Shown here: positions 1-8,905 of the stretch, piece by piece | How positions within the stretch are numbered: the stretch's first letter is position 1 | Layout: every line of letters starts with the position of its first letter | Assembly: GCF_009758015.1 (NCBI RefSeq) | Contig: NZ_WSEL01000003.1 | Location: 1,674,001 to 1,738,000 of the forward strand | From: Ramlibacter pinisoli | GTDB taxonomy: Bacteria; Pseudomonadota; Gammaproteobacteria; Burkholderiales; Burkholderiaceae_C | Length of the DNA: 64,000 bases | Reading direction: 5' to 3' | Made by a program: the position numbers and the translations under genes | Notes under the pieces: generated by a model | The model's input: the letters and a program-made list of their open reading frames with translations, nothing else | The model's database searches: none | What the model was told of the DNA's origin: nothing

Positions 1-1
1 G

Positions 2-2662
2 GACTGGGTGATCAAACCCCAGCTCCGCAACGTGCCGGGCGTCACGGAGATCAACTCCATCGGCGGCTTCGAGAAGCAGTACGTCGTTGCGCCCAACATC
101 GAGCGCATGTCCGCCTTCGGCCTGAGCCTGGCCGACGTGGTGACCGCGCTGGAGAAGAACAACTCCAACCAGGGCGCCGGCTACATCGAGCGGCGCGGCG
201 AGCAGTACCTGGTGCGGGCACCGGGTCAGGTCCGGTCCATGGAAGACATCCGCGAGGTCATCATCGGCACCGCGCAGGGACAGCCGATCCGCGTGCGGGA
301 CATCGCCGAGGTGGAGCTCGGCCGCGAGTTGCGCACCGGAGCGGCAACCGACAACGGCCAGGAGGTAGTCCTTGGGACAGTCTTCATGCTCATGGGCGAG
401 AACAGCCGGACGGTGTCGCGAGCGGTCGACAGACAGATGAAGGCCGTGAACAGGAGCCTGCCGGCGGGCGTGAAGGCTGTGACCGTCTACGACCGGACGG
501 TGCTGGTAGACAAGGCCATCCACACGGTTCAGAAGAACCTCCTGGAGGGCGCCGCTCTGGTCGTCGCGGTGCTCTTCGTGTTCCTTGGGAACATCCGCGC
601 CGCGCTGATCACGGCCATGGTCATCCCGCTGTCGATGCTGTTCACGTTCTCGGGCATGGTGCGCACCGGGATCAGCGCCAACCTCATGAGCCTGGGCGCA
701 CTGGACTTCGGGATCATCGTGGACGGCGCGGTCGTCATCGTAGAGAACTGCGTCAGGCGGCTTGCCCATGCCCAGGTCCGCCTCGGGCGGCCGCTGTCCC
801 GTGCCGAGCGCTTTGAGGAGGTTTTCGCAGCAGCGCGCGAAGCACGTCGGCCCCTGCTGTTTGGCCAGCTCATCATCATGGTGGTCTACCTCCCCATCCT
901 GGCGCTTACCGGCGTGGAGGGGAAGATGTTCCACCCCATGGCCTACACCGTGCTCCTGGCCCTTTTCGGCGCCATGGTGCTGTCGGTGACTTTCGTGCCG
1001 GCGGCCGTCGCCCTGTTCATGACGGATCGAGTCTCGACCAAGGAAAGTCGAGTCATGCAGTGGGCAGAACGCCGCTACCAGCCCCTGCTGCGATCGACCC
1101 TGGCCAATGCCCCGGTGGTCCTGACGTTCGCCGGTGTGCTGATCCTGTTCTGCGCGCTCCTGGGCACCCGCCTGGGCAGCGAGTTCGTGCCCAACCTGGA
1201 CGAGGGCGATTTCGCCATCCAGGCCTTGCGCATTCCCGGCACCAGCCTCACCCAGTCCGTCGAGATGCAAAAGCAGCTTGAGAAGCACCTGAAGGCTACC
1301 TTCCCGGAGATCGAGCGCGTGTTCGCCCGCACTGGCACAGCCGAAATCGCGTCGGACCCGATGCCGCCGAACATCTCGGACGGGTACGTCATGCTCAAGC
1401 CCATGGACGCGTGGCCGGAGCCCCGCAAGTCGCGCGATGGGTTACTGGCGGCCATCCGCGAGGAAGCCGCCAAACTCCCGGGCAACAACTACGAGTTTTC
1501 CCAGCCCATCCAGCTTCGCTTCAACGAGCTGATTTCCGGGGTGCGATCGGACGTGGCGGTGAAGGTGTTCGGCGACGACGAGGCGGTGTTGAACACGACC
1601 GCCACACGCGTGTCCGAGGTGCTGCGGGGCGTGGCCGGCGCGACGGAAGTTAAGGTGGAGCAGACCACCGGGCTACCGATGCTGACGGTCAACATCGACA
1701 GGGTGAAGGCGGCGCGGTACGGCCTGAACATGAGCGACGTCCAGGACGCGGTCGCTACGGCGGTCGGTGGCCGCCAGGCCGGCACCTTCTTCCAGGGCGA
1801 CCGACGGTTCGACGTCTTGGTGCGGCTGCCGGATGCCGTCCGGCAGGACCTCCAGGCGCTGGAGCGGCTGCCGATCGCTCTCCCGAAGGGCACCGACATT
1901 GCCAGGACCAGCTACATCCCGCTGTCCGAGGTGGCCCGCCTGGATCTGGCCCCCGGCCCCAACCAGGTGTCGCGGGAGAACGGCAAGCGACGGATCGTCG
2001 TCAGCGCCAACGTGACCGGTCGGGACCTGGGCTCATTCGTGGCGCAGGCCCAGGCCGCGATCGAGCGTGGAGTCCAGGTGCCCTCCGGCTACTGGATGAC
2101 CTGGGGCGGCACCTTCGAGCAACTGCAGTCGGCCGCCCAGCGCCTGCAGCTGGTCATCCCGCTGTCGTTGCTGTTGGTTTTCGTCCTCCTGTTCGCGATG
2201 TTCGGGAATGTCAGGGACGGATTGCTGGTTTTCACCGGCATCCCCTTCGCCCTCACCGGGGGCGTGCTGGCGTTGTGGGCGCGTGGCATCCCGCTGTCCA
2301 TTTCCGCAGCGGTCGGCTTCATTGCCCTCTCCGGCGTCGCCGTCCTCAACGGGCTCGTCATGCTCACGTTCATCCGCAACCTGCGTGACGAGGGCCACGG
2401 CCTGGATGCCGCCGTCGAGGAAGGGGCGCACGCACGCCTGCGACCGGTCCTGATGACGGCGCTGGTCGCCTCGCTCGGATTTCTCCCGATGGCCCTGGCC
2501 ACGGGCACGGGCGCCGAGGTCCAGCGGCCGCTGGCCACCGTCGTGATCGGGGGCATTCTTTCCTCCACGGCGCTGACACTGCTGCTGCTTCCCCTCCTAT
2601 ACCGCTGGGCGCACCGCCGGGATGAGCATGAAGCCTTGGAGGCCCGGCCTGCGAACGCCTGA
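2..2662 (+). CDS. czcA: CzcA-type heavy-metal efflux RND transporter (5' end missing)
   Basis: Inner-membrane proton-driven pump of a tripartite CzcCBA-type exporter moving divalent cations across the envelope. The reading frame is open from base 2, so the gene is cut by the window edge and the GTG at position 8 is probably not its start. About 886 codons are present against a usual 1,020-1,060, so roughly the first 150 residues are missing. The motif DFGIIVDGAVVIVEN starts near residue 235 of the visible part. This is the TM4 signature of the HME1 (Zn/Co/Cd) group rather than the Cu/Ag group. Several membrane segments follow, and the C-terminal TM cluster is intact. It is followed after 13 bp by a CDF exporter in the same direction, giving a metal-resistance operon. 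Metal specificity is inferred from the motif only. Confidence 0.95.
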   Translation, partial: DWVIKPQLRNVPGVTEINSIGGFEKQYVVAPNIERMSAFGLSLADVVTALEKNNSNQGAGYIERRGEQYLVRAPGQVRSMEDIREVIIGTAQGQPIRVRDIAEVELGRELRTGAATDNGQEVVLGTVFMLMGENSRTVSRAVDRQMKAVNRSLPAGVKAVTVYDRTVLVDKAIHTVQKNLLEGAALVVAVLFVFLGNIRAALITAMVIPLSMLFTFSGMVRTGISANLMSLGALDFGIIVDGAVVIVENCVRRLAHAQVRLGRPLSRAERFEEVFAAAREARRPLLFGQLIIMVVYLPILALTGVEGKMFHPMAYTVLLALFGAMVLSVTFVPAAVALFMTDRVSTKESRVMQWAERRYQPLLRSTLANAPVVLTFAGVLILFCALLGTRLGSEFVPNLDEGDFAIQALRIPGTSLTQSVEMQKQLEKHLKATFPEIERVFARTGTAEIASDPMPPNISDGYVMLKPMDAWPEPRKSRDGLLAAIREEAAKLPGNNYEFSQPIQLRFNELISGVRSDVAVKVFGDDEAVLNTTATRVSEVLRGVAGATEVKVEQTTGLPMLTVNIDRVKAARYGLNMSDVQDAVATAVGGRQAGTFFQGDRRFDVLVRLPDAVRQDLQALERLPIALPKGTDIARTSYIPLSEVARLDLAPGPNQVSRENGKRRIVVSANVTGRDLGSFVAQAQAAIERGVQVPSGYWMTWGGTFEQLQSAAQRLQLVIPLSLLLVFVLLFAMFGNVRDGLLVFTGIPFALTGGVLALWARGIPLSISAAVGFIALSGVAVLNGLVMLTFIRNLRDEGHGLDAAVEEGAHARLRPVLMTALVASLGFLPMALATGTGAEVQRPLATVVIGGILSSTALTLLLLPLLYRWAHRRDEHEALEARPANA

Positions 2663-2675
2663 AGGGAAAGGAACC

Positions 2676-3620
2676 ATGGCCCACGCACACGACCACGGTG
2701 AAGCGCACGAGGCCGGTCACGGACACGACCACACGGCAGGCGCCAACGAACGGTCGCTCAAGATCGCCCTGGGCCTGACCTCCTCGTTCCTGCTGGTCGA
2801 GTTCGTGGGCGGGATTGTCACGCAGAGCCTGGCACTGTTGTCGGATGCCGCGCACATGTTCACCGACGTCGCCGCACTGGTCATCGCCCTTGTGGCGATT
2901 CGCATGGGCCAGCGGGCTGCGGACTCCCGCCGGACGTTCGGCTATGCACGCTTCGAGATCCTCGCGGCCGCTTTCAACGCGATGCTGCTGTTCGGGGCCG
3001 CCGTGTTCATCGTCTACGAGGCCTACCTGCGGCTCAAGGCTCCACCCGACATCCAGCCGACCGGGATGCTGGTGATCGCCGTGGTCGGACTGATCGTGAA
3101 CATCCTTGCCATGAAGGTGCTGATGGGGGGGAAGGACGAGAGCCTGAACGTCAAAGGCGCCTACCTGGAGGTGTGGAGCGACATGCTCGGCTCCCTGGGC
3201 GTGATTGCCGGCGCCGTCATCATCCAGTTCACCGGCTACGCCTGGGTCGACTCCCTGGTGGCGGTCCTGATCGGGCTTTGGGTCGTGCCGCGGACCTGGT
3301 CACTTCTCAAGTCCAGCGTCAACATCCTTCTGGAAGGGGTTCCGGAGGAGATCGACCTTGGGGAAGTGCGCTCGGCGCTGTCCGGGATCCGCGGTGTCCG
3401 AAGCTTCCATGACTTGCACATCTGGGCGCTGTCGAGCGGCAAGGTCAGCCTGACGGTGCATCTCGTGAACGACCCGGACGTCGACGCTGAGCGGGACATC
3501 CTCCCGGTCGTGCGGGAGGCATTGGAACAGCGATTCGGCATTACGCATGTCACCGTTCAGTGCGAGCTGATTCCTTGTGACCAGGCAAACGCTTGGCACG
3601 CCCCTGGCCAAGCTACCTGA
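2676..3620 (+). CDS. czcD: CzcD-like cation diffusion facilitator
   Basis: Zinc/cadmium/cobalt-proton antiporter of the inner membrane, 314 residues, a full-length CDF protein. The N-terminus is His-rich (HAHDH, HGHDH), as in zinc-carrying CDF members. The TM2 site is seen as SDAAHMFTDV (HxxxD), and the TM5 region reads EVWSDMLGSLG, the ExxxD version known from CzcD. A cytoplasmic C-terminal domain follows. The start is placed at the ATG preceded by AAGGGAAAGGAACC; an in-frame upstream ATG lies inside czcA and lacks a ribosome site. It sits 13 bp behind czcA and is presumably co-transcribed. CzcD proteins also modulate induction of czc genes by exporting the inducing metal. Confidence 0.95.
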   Translation: MAHAHDHGEAHEAGHGHDHTAGANERSLKIALGLTSSFLLVEFVGGIVTQSLALLSDAAHMFTDVAALVIALVAIRMGQRAADSRRTFGYARFEILAAAFNAMLLFGAAVFIVYEAYLRLKAPPDIQPTGMLVIAVVGLIVNILAMKVLMGGKDESLNVKGAYLEVWSDMLGSLGVIAGAVIIQFTGYAWVDSLVAVLIGLWVVPRTWSLLKSSVNILLEGVPEEIDLGEVRSALSGIRGVRSFHDLHIWALSSGKVSLTVHLVNDPDVDAERDILPVVREALEQRFGITHVTVQCELIPCDQANAWHAPGQAT

Positions 3621-3695
3621 GCGCCCGTTCGCTGACTCATCGGGGAAGGCCCTGGTCCACCGCGCGGTTGCGTCTGCTGCTCGTGCTGCTGGCGT

Positions 3696-3860
3696 GGGAG
3701 ATCTAACCTCTCCAGCGCGTTCTCCGTCCTCGTGTTGCCGCTGTTCGTGTGGTACATGAATCGCTTCCAGATCGATCCCGAGGAGCGTGCGCTGTCGGCG
3801 CTCTTTCGCGAGCAGTACTCTGCGTACCGTGCGCGGGTTCAACGCTGGGCTGTGATGCTT
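3696..3860 (+). pseudogene. Isoprenylcysteine carboxyl methyltransferase family fragment
   Basis: The frame around 3711-3845 translates to a C-terminal piece containing VWYMNRFQIDPEERALSALF and then REQYSAYRARVQRW. This closely resembles the conserved C-terminus of bacterial ICMT-family membrane methyltransferases, including the EER motif that helps bind S-adenosylmethionine. The rest of the family (about 150 residues, several TM helices) is absent and the frame runs on into unrelated sequence. ICMT-family genes often sit beside czc-type efflux genes, so this is probably a decayed member of the same metal-resistance block. The boundaries are approximate. Confidence 0.6.
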
Positions 3861-3895
3861 CCCGCCGCCTGCCTGCGCCGACGGACGTCAGTGCA

Positions 3896-4620
3896 TCAGG
3901 CTCCGCCGCGAAGGTCTTCGACGAGATGCAGAACGGCCTGCCGCTCGGTCTCTGGGCTGAACAGAGGCGCACGACGGGTACTTTGCTTGCGGAGCCCGTT
4001 GAGCAGGTCGGAGGTTAGGCACTGCTGAAGCAGCAAGGCGAGATGAGCCGAATCACCGTGCTCGAAATAACCCCGATAGTCGTCGCCCAGCATGCCCACG
4101 TTGCCGTCCACCCGCGACGCCAGCACCGGCGTTCCGCTGCACACCGCCTCCATGATCACGTGTGCGCCGCCCTCCATCGCGCTGGTGTGTACCAGCACAT
4201 GGGCGCGCTGGATCGCCCGGCGCGTGGTCTCGTGAGGCAGGGCACCCAGCCAGCGGTAGTGGGGGCAGTCACGCGCAGTCTGGAGGTCCAATTCCCCCAA
4301 GGCAGGCTCGTTGGCCTCACCGATGTGGGCGATCTGGATTCCCATCTCCGGCGGCAACAGGCGGGCGGCGTCGAAGAGCGTCTGCGGACTCTTCACCTGC
4401 CGCAGGTGACCGACCATGACGACACGGAGCGACCCCGTTGCCTTGGGCAGGGGCTGGCGGCTGGAGGTGGATTGGTAGATGACGCGGGCTTTGGTGCGCA
4501 TTGCCGCGGGTAGTGCGTCCAAGCCCAGCCGCTGCAGCACGACCAGTTTCGATGCCAATTCCAGCGAGCGTTGGGCCTGCGAATCGTCCAAGGTGTGGCC
4601 AGCATGAGGACCCCCACGCT
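3896..4620 (-). pseudogene. senB: SenB-like selenosugar synthase, N-terminus lost
   Basis: About 230 residues match, from memory, the C-terminal two thirds of SenB (TIGR04348 family glycosyltransferase), which makes a selenosugar from UDP-N-acetylglucosamine in selenoneine biosynthesis. Seen are QAQRSLELASKLVVLQ, KARVIYQS, MVGHLRQVKSPQT, YRWLGALPHE, TSAMEGGAHVIMEAVCSGTP and VLASRVDGNVGMLGDDY. SenB proteins are about 320-330 residues. Here the N-terminal ~100 residues are missing, and the frame upstream of LDDSQ is unrelated (MPSAPPPERGG). No senA or senC is adjacent. It is therefore a remnant, although the in-frame ATG at 4642 could still give a short product. Boundaries at the 5' side are approximate. 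Confidence 0.7.
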
Positions 4621-4679
4621 CCGGAGGTGGCGCACTCGGCAATCCTGAACTGCCTTGCGCACCTGCGTCTCGATGAAAC

Positions 4680-4850
4680 CGTCGGCCGGAGCTCGGACGT
4701 CCGTGCCGTTCTCGCGGTAACCAACCAGTTCGCCCGCGGTCACGGGATCAAAGCTGGCCCAACGCTGCACGAAACGGTCTTCCGGCTGCTCCCGATCGCG
4801 ACGCTCCTGAACCACCTGTTGGATCAATGGAGACGCTGCGACTCGTTCAG
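4680..4850 (-). pseudogene. Possible succinylglutamate desuccinylase/aspartoacylase-family fragment
   Basis: A short minus-strand stretch encodes FVQRWASFDPVTAGELVGYR followed by a RAPADGFI stretch. This resembles the C-terminal beta-domain of M14-like deacylases, where a GE-x-hydrophobic turn is followed by APxDG. The frame then runs into unrelated residues (TQVRKAVQDC) just upstream of the senB remnant. I see no start and no catalytic zinc ligands, so if the match is right it is only a small fragment. The assignment rests on a single short motif recalled from memory. Confidence 0.3.
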
Positions 4851-4975
4851 GTGATCGCGACTAGGCACGGGCGCTTGGCCTGACCCACTCGGGCGGCGAC
4901 AGGTAGCCGCCCTCCGCACACCACAGCGAGTTGCCTCAGACCGCGCCGTCCGCGTCGCGACCCAAACACGACTGC

Positions 4976-7207
4976 TTAGGTCGACAAGAGCGCCTCCAGG
5001 TGTCGCTCGTCTTGCTCTGAAATGAGCTTCATCAGATCGGCCACCACTGCCGCGATATCAACCATGCAGTCGTTGTTCCTGACCAAGCGCTCGACGTTGT
5101 TGCCATGGCTGAAGTGGTGCAGCACTTTAAGGATGCGCCGGCCCTTCTCCGCGCCGAAGAGCTTCTCGGCTCGCTGATCAACTGTGCCTGCAGGATATTT
5201 GGCATAGGTGTAGAGCTCGACAAACCGCCTAACGGCGTTCGGCAGATGCATCAGGACCTCCAGATCTGTCTTGTCCTCAGCTCTGTGGAACTTGTCGATT
5301 ACCGAGAAGAGGAAGTGGTACTCGGAGGAGTGCCTCAGGATCGACAGTGGCATGTCGCAGAGGACCGATACACCTGGCGCCTTTCGATGCACGAGGTAGT
5401 ACGAACGGTTCTTCTTGTCGCCCATGGGCAGCTCGCGCAGGAGGCCCAGAAATTCGAAGTTGTGGGTTGAAACGAAGAGCTGCTTGCACTTTGTCGACCA
5501 TGCACCTTCGTTCTTCTCGAAGAAGGCTTCGCGCAGGATCGCTGCCACTTGGAAGATGTGATTGCTGTCGAGGCTTGATATTGGATCGTCGATGAAGACG
5601 ATCGCCTTCGACAGGTCAGGCAACTCCAGGAGCTTCGTGAGGAAGAAAGCGAAGCCAATCGCGGTCTTCTCGCCTTCACTCAGCCTCTTGGCTACGCTGC
5701 CGTCGCGGCGCACCAGCATGAATCGGTCCTCCCCATCAACCGCGGTCACTCGGATCTGCACGCTCTCCGCGCCCAGGAGGCTTTCAATCCGGCGGTTGAT
5801 CTCCTCCCGTCCTTTTTGCGCTTGGTTAATCTGCGCTTCGAGCTCGCGCTTCCTGGCATCGAGGATTTCGCCCATTCGGCGAATCTTGGCAATGCGCTCC
5901 TTGAACCGCTCCTGCTTGCGGGCCTTCACCGCTAGCTTCTGTTTGTCATCGAACAGCTGCGCATAGTGGAGCTTGGCACGCCGGATGGCCTTGGCCTTCT
6001 CCGCCTTAAAGTGTTCGGCCACCCCGTTGTGTTCCCTAATGACCGAATTGAGCTCCTCAGCCGTCTTGCGGAGCCCCTCGGCGGGGTCGGAGGACAGCGC
6101 CACTAGCGTACGCGGCGCAAAAAGATCGTCCCTCTTTGCGGCCAGCTCGCCCTCAAGGACGTTCACGAACTGGTCGTGGTCGGCTATCGCGGCGAGCAAC
6201 TTGCTCCCAGCCTGGTCGAAACGCTCCCGAAACTGCGGGTAAACCGCGCGGGCCGAGGGTAAGGGCTGTGCAGCGCGCGACGCCCATGCCCTCGCAAGCA
6301 GCGTCTCGATGCGGGCTTTGAAATTCGCCTGTGCGGTCGAGAAGTGGGAGCGCAGCTGTTCGAGCCGTTGGGCAGCCACGTCGTTACCGCAGAACTCGCA
6401 TTTATCTGTGTGCTCGTGGAGCGCCAGACCGCGCTCCACCCAGTTCGCCACCTGTGGGTTTTCAGTCAGGCGCTGGATAGCGCCGGCCACCTCTGGCGCC
6501 TGCACCAGGAGCAGGCCAGCTTCGCGCCAAATCTCGGCCAGGGAGCTCGCGACCGAGATCTTAGTCATGGGGGGCAGCGCATCCTGGTCCGGGGTGCGCG
6601 CGAGCTTCGTGACTGCCTCCAGATCCTGCTCGGACAGCTTGTGCTCTTCCAGGCCGAGCTGCGTGACGCGCAGGTCAATGTCCAACTGCGTAGCGGTGTA
6701 GATTTCAACAAGCGAGAGCGCGGATTTGGTGCCTGCCGCCGCAACTTTCTTGGCATCCGAGAGAGCCGAGGCCGCCGCATCCGACTTCTTCTGCTGGTTC
6801 GTCGCCGCCTGGTTGATTCGAAGGCGCTTGGCTGCGATCTCAGCGATCGCCTTCTGGGCCGCCTCAGATTCCGATCCCAGAAGTAGGATCGGGCGCCCGT
6901 GGGCGTTGCCGAAATTCAGGTTCTCCTGGACAAAATCACTGTTGAAGACGCGCACCACGTGACCGCAGTCCTTCGCGTTCGCCTCAGTGACCTGGCCCGT
7001 GTCCGTTGCGAAAGTGAAGCTGTAGCCAGACGAGTCGCCGTCGTAGGTGCCCCTCTCGAGGTGGGCGAACAGTCGGGACAGCGTCGTCTTGCCGGAGTAG
7101 TTCCAGCCGTAGATGACGTTGCTGGATTCGAACTTCTTCGTTCCGGCAGGCGGGGCGTAGTCGCCGTACACCCCAAGGCCCTTGATCCGCTCGATCGCGT
7201 TGAGCAT
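4976..7207 (-). CDS. RloC-like AAA_13 ABC ATPase with zinc hook and candidate anticodon-nuclease tail
   Basis: Cytoplasmic 743-residue protein, read from an ATG preceded by GAGGAGG. Domain features in order: Walker A GWNYSGKT (34-41); a long helical region with a CEFC zinc hook (270-273) at its turn; ABC signature LSEGEK (509-514); Walker B AIVFIDD (535-541); H-loop STHNFEF (His582). The C-terminal ~120 residues hold R660/R661, E664 and H697, H698 and H701, with RRFVE giving the R-x3-E spacing of the PrrC/RloC anticodon-nuclease triad. RloC proteins sense DNA distress, for example after phage infection, and cut tRNA anticodon loops. The length and the order of parts match that family. The nuclease assignment is an inference; other AAA_13 proteins of unknown role share the ATPase half. 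It stands alone with no methylase nearby. Confidence 0.75.
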   Translation of the reverse strand: MLNAIERIKGLGVYGDYAPPAGTKKFESSNVIYGWNYSGKTTLSRLFAHLERGTYDGDSSGYSFTFATDTGQVTEANAKDCGHVVRVFNSDFVQENLNFGNAHGRPILLLGSESEAAQKAIAEIAAKRLRINQAATNQQKKSDAAASALSDAKKVAAAGTKSALSLVEIYTATQLDIDLRVTQLGLEEHKLSEQDLEAVTKLARTPDQDALPPMTKISVASSLAEIWREAGLLLVQAPEVAGAIQRLTENPQVANWVERGLALHEHTDKCEFCGNDVAAQRLEQLRSHFSTAQANFKARIETLLARAWASRAAQPLPSARAVYPQFRERFDQAGSKLLAAIADHDQFVNVLEGELAAKRDDLFAPRTLVALSSDPAEGLRKTAEELNSVIREHNGVAEHFKAEKAKAIRRAKLHYAQLFDDKQKLAVKARKQERFKERIAKIRRMGEILDARKRELEAQINQAQKGREEINRRIESLLGAESVQIRVTAVDGEDRFMLVRRDGSVAKRLSEGEKTAIGFAFFLTKLLELPDLSKAIVFIDDPISSLDSNHIFQVAAILREAFFEKNEGAWSTKCKQLFVSTHNFEFLGLLRELPMGDKKNRSYYLVHRKAPGVSVLCDMPLSILRHSSEYHFLFSVIDKFHRAEDKTDLEVLMHLPNAVRRFVELYTYAKYPAGTVDQRAEKLFGAEKGRRILKVLHHFSHGNNVERLVRNNDCMVDIAAVVADLMKLISEQDERHLEALLST

Positions 7208-7754
7208 CGCCCCTCCTCGGCTTGCTGCCGACCGCTCTGTGGCGGCTCGGCTTGAGTAGTTCAGCATTGTGCCCGTCGCGAGAACCCACTCCTGAGCGGC
7301 TAGTCGGCAACATCACGGCTGTTTTGGGGTGGATGGCGGAAGGCCAGCTTCAAGCTGATTTCGACGTTGCCGCTGGCAAAACCGGTGCGACGCATCCCTA
7401 TAACGCCAGCGTTGAAGCCGGTAAAGCCGGGCTCCAGATCGCTAGACACTGAACGGCGGACGCCAATGCGGCGCGACGATGGGGCGAATTCCGACTCGAC
7501 GCGCGCGCTGAGGAGGCACAAGTCATGGCGCCAGAGATCCTGCGATGGCATTCAGCGGACCCGTTCGGACGTCGGTGGGCCGGCTCAGCAGCAGGGGCAA
7601 GAATTGGCGCTTACGGTAAAACGAACGCTCATAGGCGAAGGGCCACAGCCTCGCTTGTGCGTTCTCTACCTGGCGCTGCGGACCCGCCAGTCGGGTTTGA
7701 GACCAAGCTGTTGAGGCCGATTTCAGCGATGTAGGCCTACCGGCTGGGTTGCAC
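7208..7754. other. 547 bp without a supported gene
   Basis: The region lies between the 5' end of the RloC-like gene and the 3' end of the XRE regulator. The short open frames here have no ribosome sites and no recognisable family. A minus-strand frame at 7300-7551 contains GFTGFNAGVIGMRR-type sequence that could be a decayed gene, but I could not assign it. The promoter of the RloC-like gene should lie at 7208-7300; I see no clear -35/-10 pair there. Confidence 0.4.
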
Positions 7755-8012
7755 TCATGCTGAGTCTCGACGTGGCTTTAGGAGTTCGCCGGGAGCCACA
7801 TCCAGCGCTGCGGCAATCCGCTCGAGGTTGTCGAGCGAGATGTTTCGGGCTTTGCGCTCTACATGCGCGATGAACGTCCGATGCAATCCGGCCGCCAGCG
7901 CGAGCGCTTCCTGCGACCAACCCTTTCCATGTCGCAACGCAATGACATTCAGCGCAAGTAGTTCGCGGGCGGACTGTTGCTTTCTGACGGCGGTCGCTGG
8001 ACGAACACTCAC
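7755..8012 (-). CDS. XRE-family helix-turn-helix regulator
   Basis: An 85-residue DNA-binding protein consisting almost entirely of one HTH_3 (Cro/C1) domain. It contains NVIALRHGKGWSQEALALAA, then GLHRTFIAHVERKARNIS and LDNLERIAAALDV, the classic sequence of stand-alone XRE regulators and restriction-modification control proteins. It starts with GTG and has no clear ribosome site, so it may be translated from a leaderless or nearly leaderless message. It is divergent from the gene at 8078, and the 65 bp between them carry two direct repeats that look like its operators. Autoregulation is therefore likely. What else it controls is not evident. Confidence 0.88.
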   Translation of the reverse strand: MSVRPATAVRKQQSARELLALNVIALRHGKGWSQEALALAAGLHRTFIAHVERKARNISLDNLERIAAALDVAPGELLKPRRDSA

Positions 8013-8035
8013 CCGCGCGAGTCTCTGCAGTTGAC

Positions 8036-8062
8036 GCTTTTAAGTCAGCCGCTTTTAAGTCA
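8036..8062. promoter_or_regulatory. Tandem 12-bp direct repeat, likely XRE operator
   Basis: GCTTTTAAGTCA occurs at 8036-8047 and again, identical, at 8051-8062, a 15-bp period. It lies between two divergent genes, one of which encodes a small XRE regulator. A TTGAC sequence immediately precedes the first copy and could serve as a -35 box for the rightward gene. Repeats of this kind are typical operator sites of XRE control proteins. Confidence 0.55.
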
Positions 8063-8077
8063 CAATCCGCTGATCCT

Positions 8078-8500
8078 ATGTTTGTCACCCACGAAGCCCT
8101 CAAGCACCCCGTGCAACTCGATCGAGAGTCGACGGCGTGGAGAGGCATTGAACTGGCGTTGCACCATCCAATGTTCCTCGTTACCTGCTTCAGCAGCGAT
8201 GACGATGCATCAAGAACGTTCTTGCTGCACGGAACCATCGAGTTGAATGAATTTGCCAACAAGACTCCAGCAGGCAAGATCACTGATCTGCACCTCTTGC
8301 AGCCCCCGTGGTGGTCGGGGTCTAGCGGTTGGGCAATCAAGAGGATGTCAGAGATCCTTCTTCAAGAGGCGCCACCCGATGGCTCAATCCCCTCAGCGGT
8401 CACAAGAGGGGAAGATGGCGCGCTCTATGGAGGATTCCCGATAGCGCAGATCAAGGGGAACCCAGGTCCTCTCTCAATGCTGGCGGCTTTGCCAAATTAG
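8078..8500 (+). CDS. Hypothetical protein (140 aa)
   Basis: I do not recognise a family. The translated protein has normal globular composition: LDRESTAWRGIELALHHPMF near the N-terminus, then FLLHGTIELNEFANK, and a Trp-rich stretch HLLQPPWWSGSSGWAIKRM in the middle. There is no signal peptide or membrane segment, so it is probably cytoplasmic. It begins 15 bp after the tandem repeats attributed to the divergent XRE regulator and is probably controlled by it. No strong ribosome site precedes the ATG. The pairing resembles regulator-plus-target modules found on mobile elements, but its function cannot be read from the sequence. Confidence 0.6.
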   Translation: MFVTHEALKHPVQLDRESTAWRGIELALHHPMFLVTCFSSDDDASRTFLLHGTIELNEFANKTPAGKITDLHLLQPPWWSGSSGWAIKRMSEILLQEAPPDGSIPSAVTRGEDGALYGGFPIAQIKGNPGPLSMLAALPN

Positions 8501-8519
8501 TAGATCTGGGGAAGACACG

Positions 8520-8861
8520 ATGGCGACGTACACCCCTGACCTTTGGACGGTCCTCGCAATCTCGAACGCGGCCGGCGAGCGCCATTTCCGGATCCTGGCG
8601 TCCTGGTATGGAGGGTATCTCGGCAGCGACAGCTGGCGGATGAGCAGCGGCATCACCGTGATCGAGCGGGCCCCAGATCACTACCGCGTACACAACGACA
8701 CCGGCAGCGTCTACATCTGCGCCAAGGGCGCCGAAGGCACGTCCGGATTCGCCTCCAGCGTGCTCGCGAGCTACCAGGAGCAAGCGCGCGCGGCGGGGGC
8801 AACGATCAAGGAACTGGGCAGCATCGAGGACGTGGTGCTTCCCGTGTCCAGTTCGGCGTGA
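8520..8861 (+). CDS. Hypothetical protein (113 aa)
   Basis: Unrecognised small protein that starts 19 bp after the preceding gene behind a GGGGAAGA ribosome site. The sequence looks like a compact alpha/beta fold: YTPDLWTVLAISNAAGERHF, then ILASWYGGYLGSDSWRMSSG, SSVLASYQEQARAAGATIKE and a polar C-terminus. There is no signal peptide or transmembrane helix. Same strand and close spacing suggest transcription with the gene at 8078. A phage- or island-type accessory gene is likely from context, but no function can be assigned. Confidence 0.6.
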   Translation: MATYTPDLWTVLAISNAAGERHFRILASWYGGYLGSDSWRMSSGITVIERAPDHYRVHNDTGSVYICAKGAEGTSGFASSVLASYQEQARAAGATIKELGSIEDVVLPVSSSA

Positions 8862-8905
8862 CGGGCAGCTTCATCACGGAGGTCGCTAGGCCGCACTAAT
8901 TCCCT

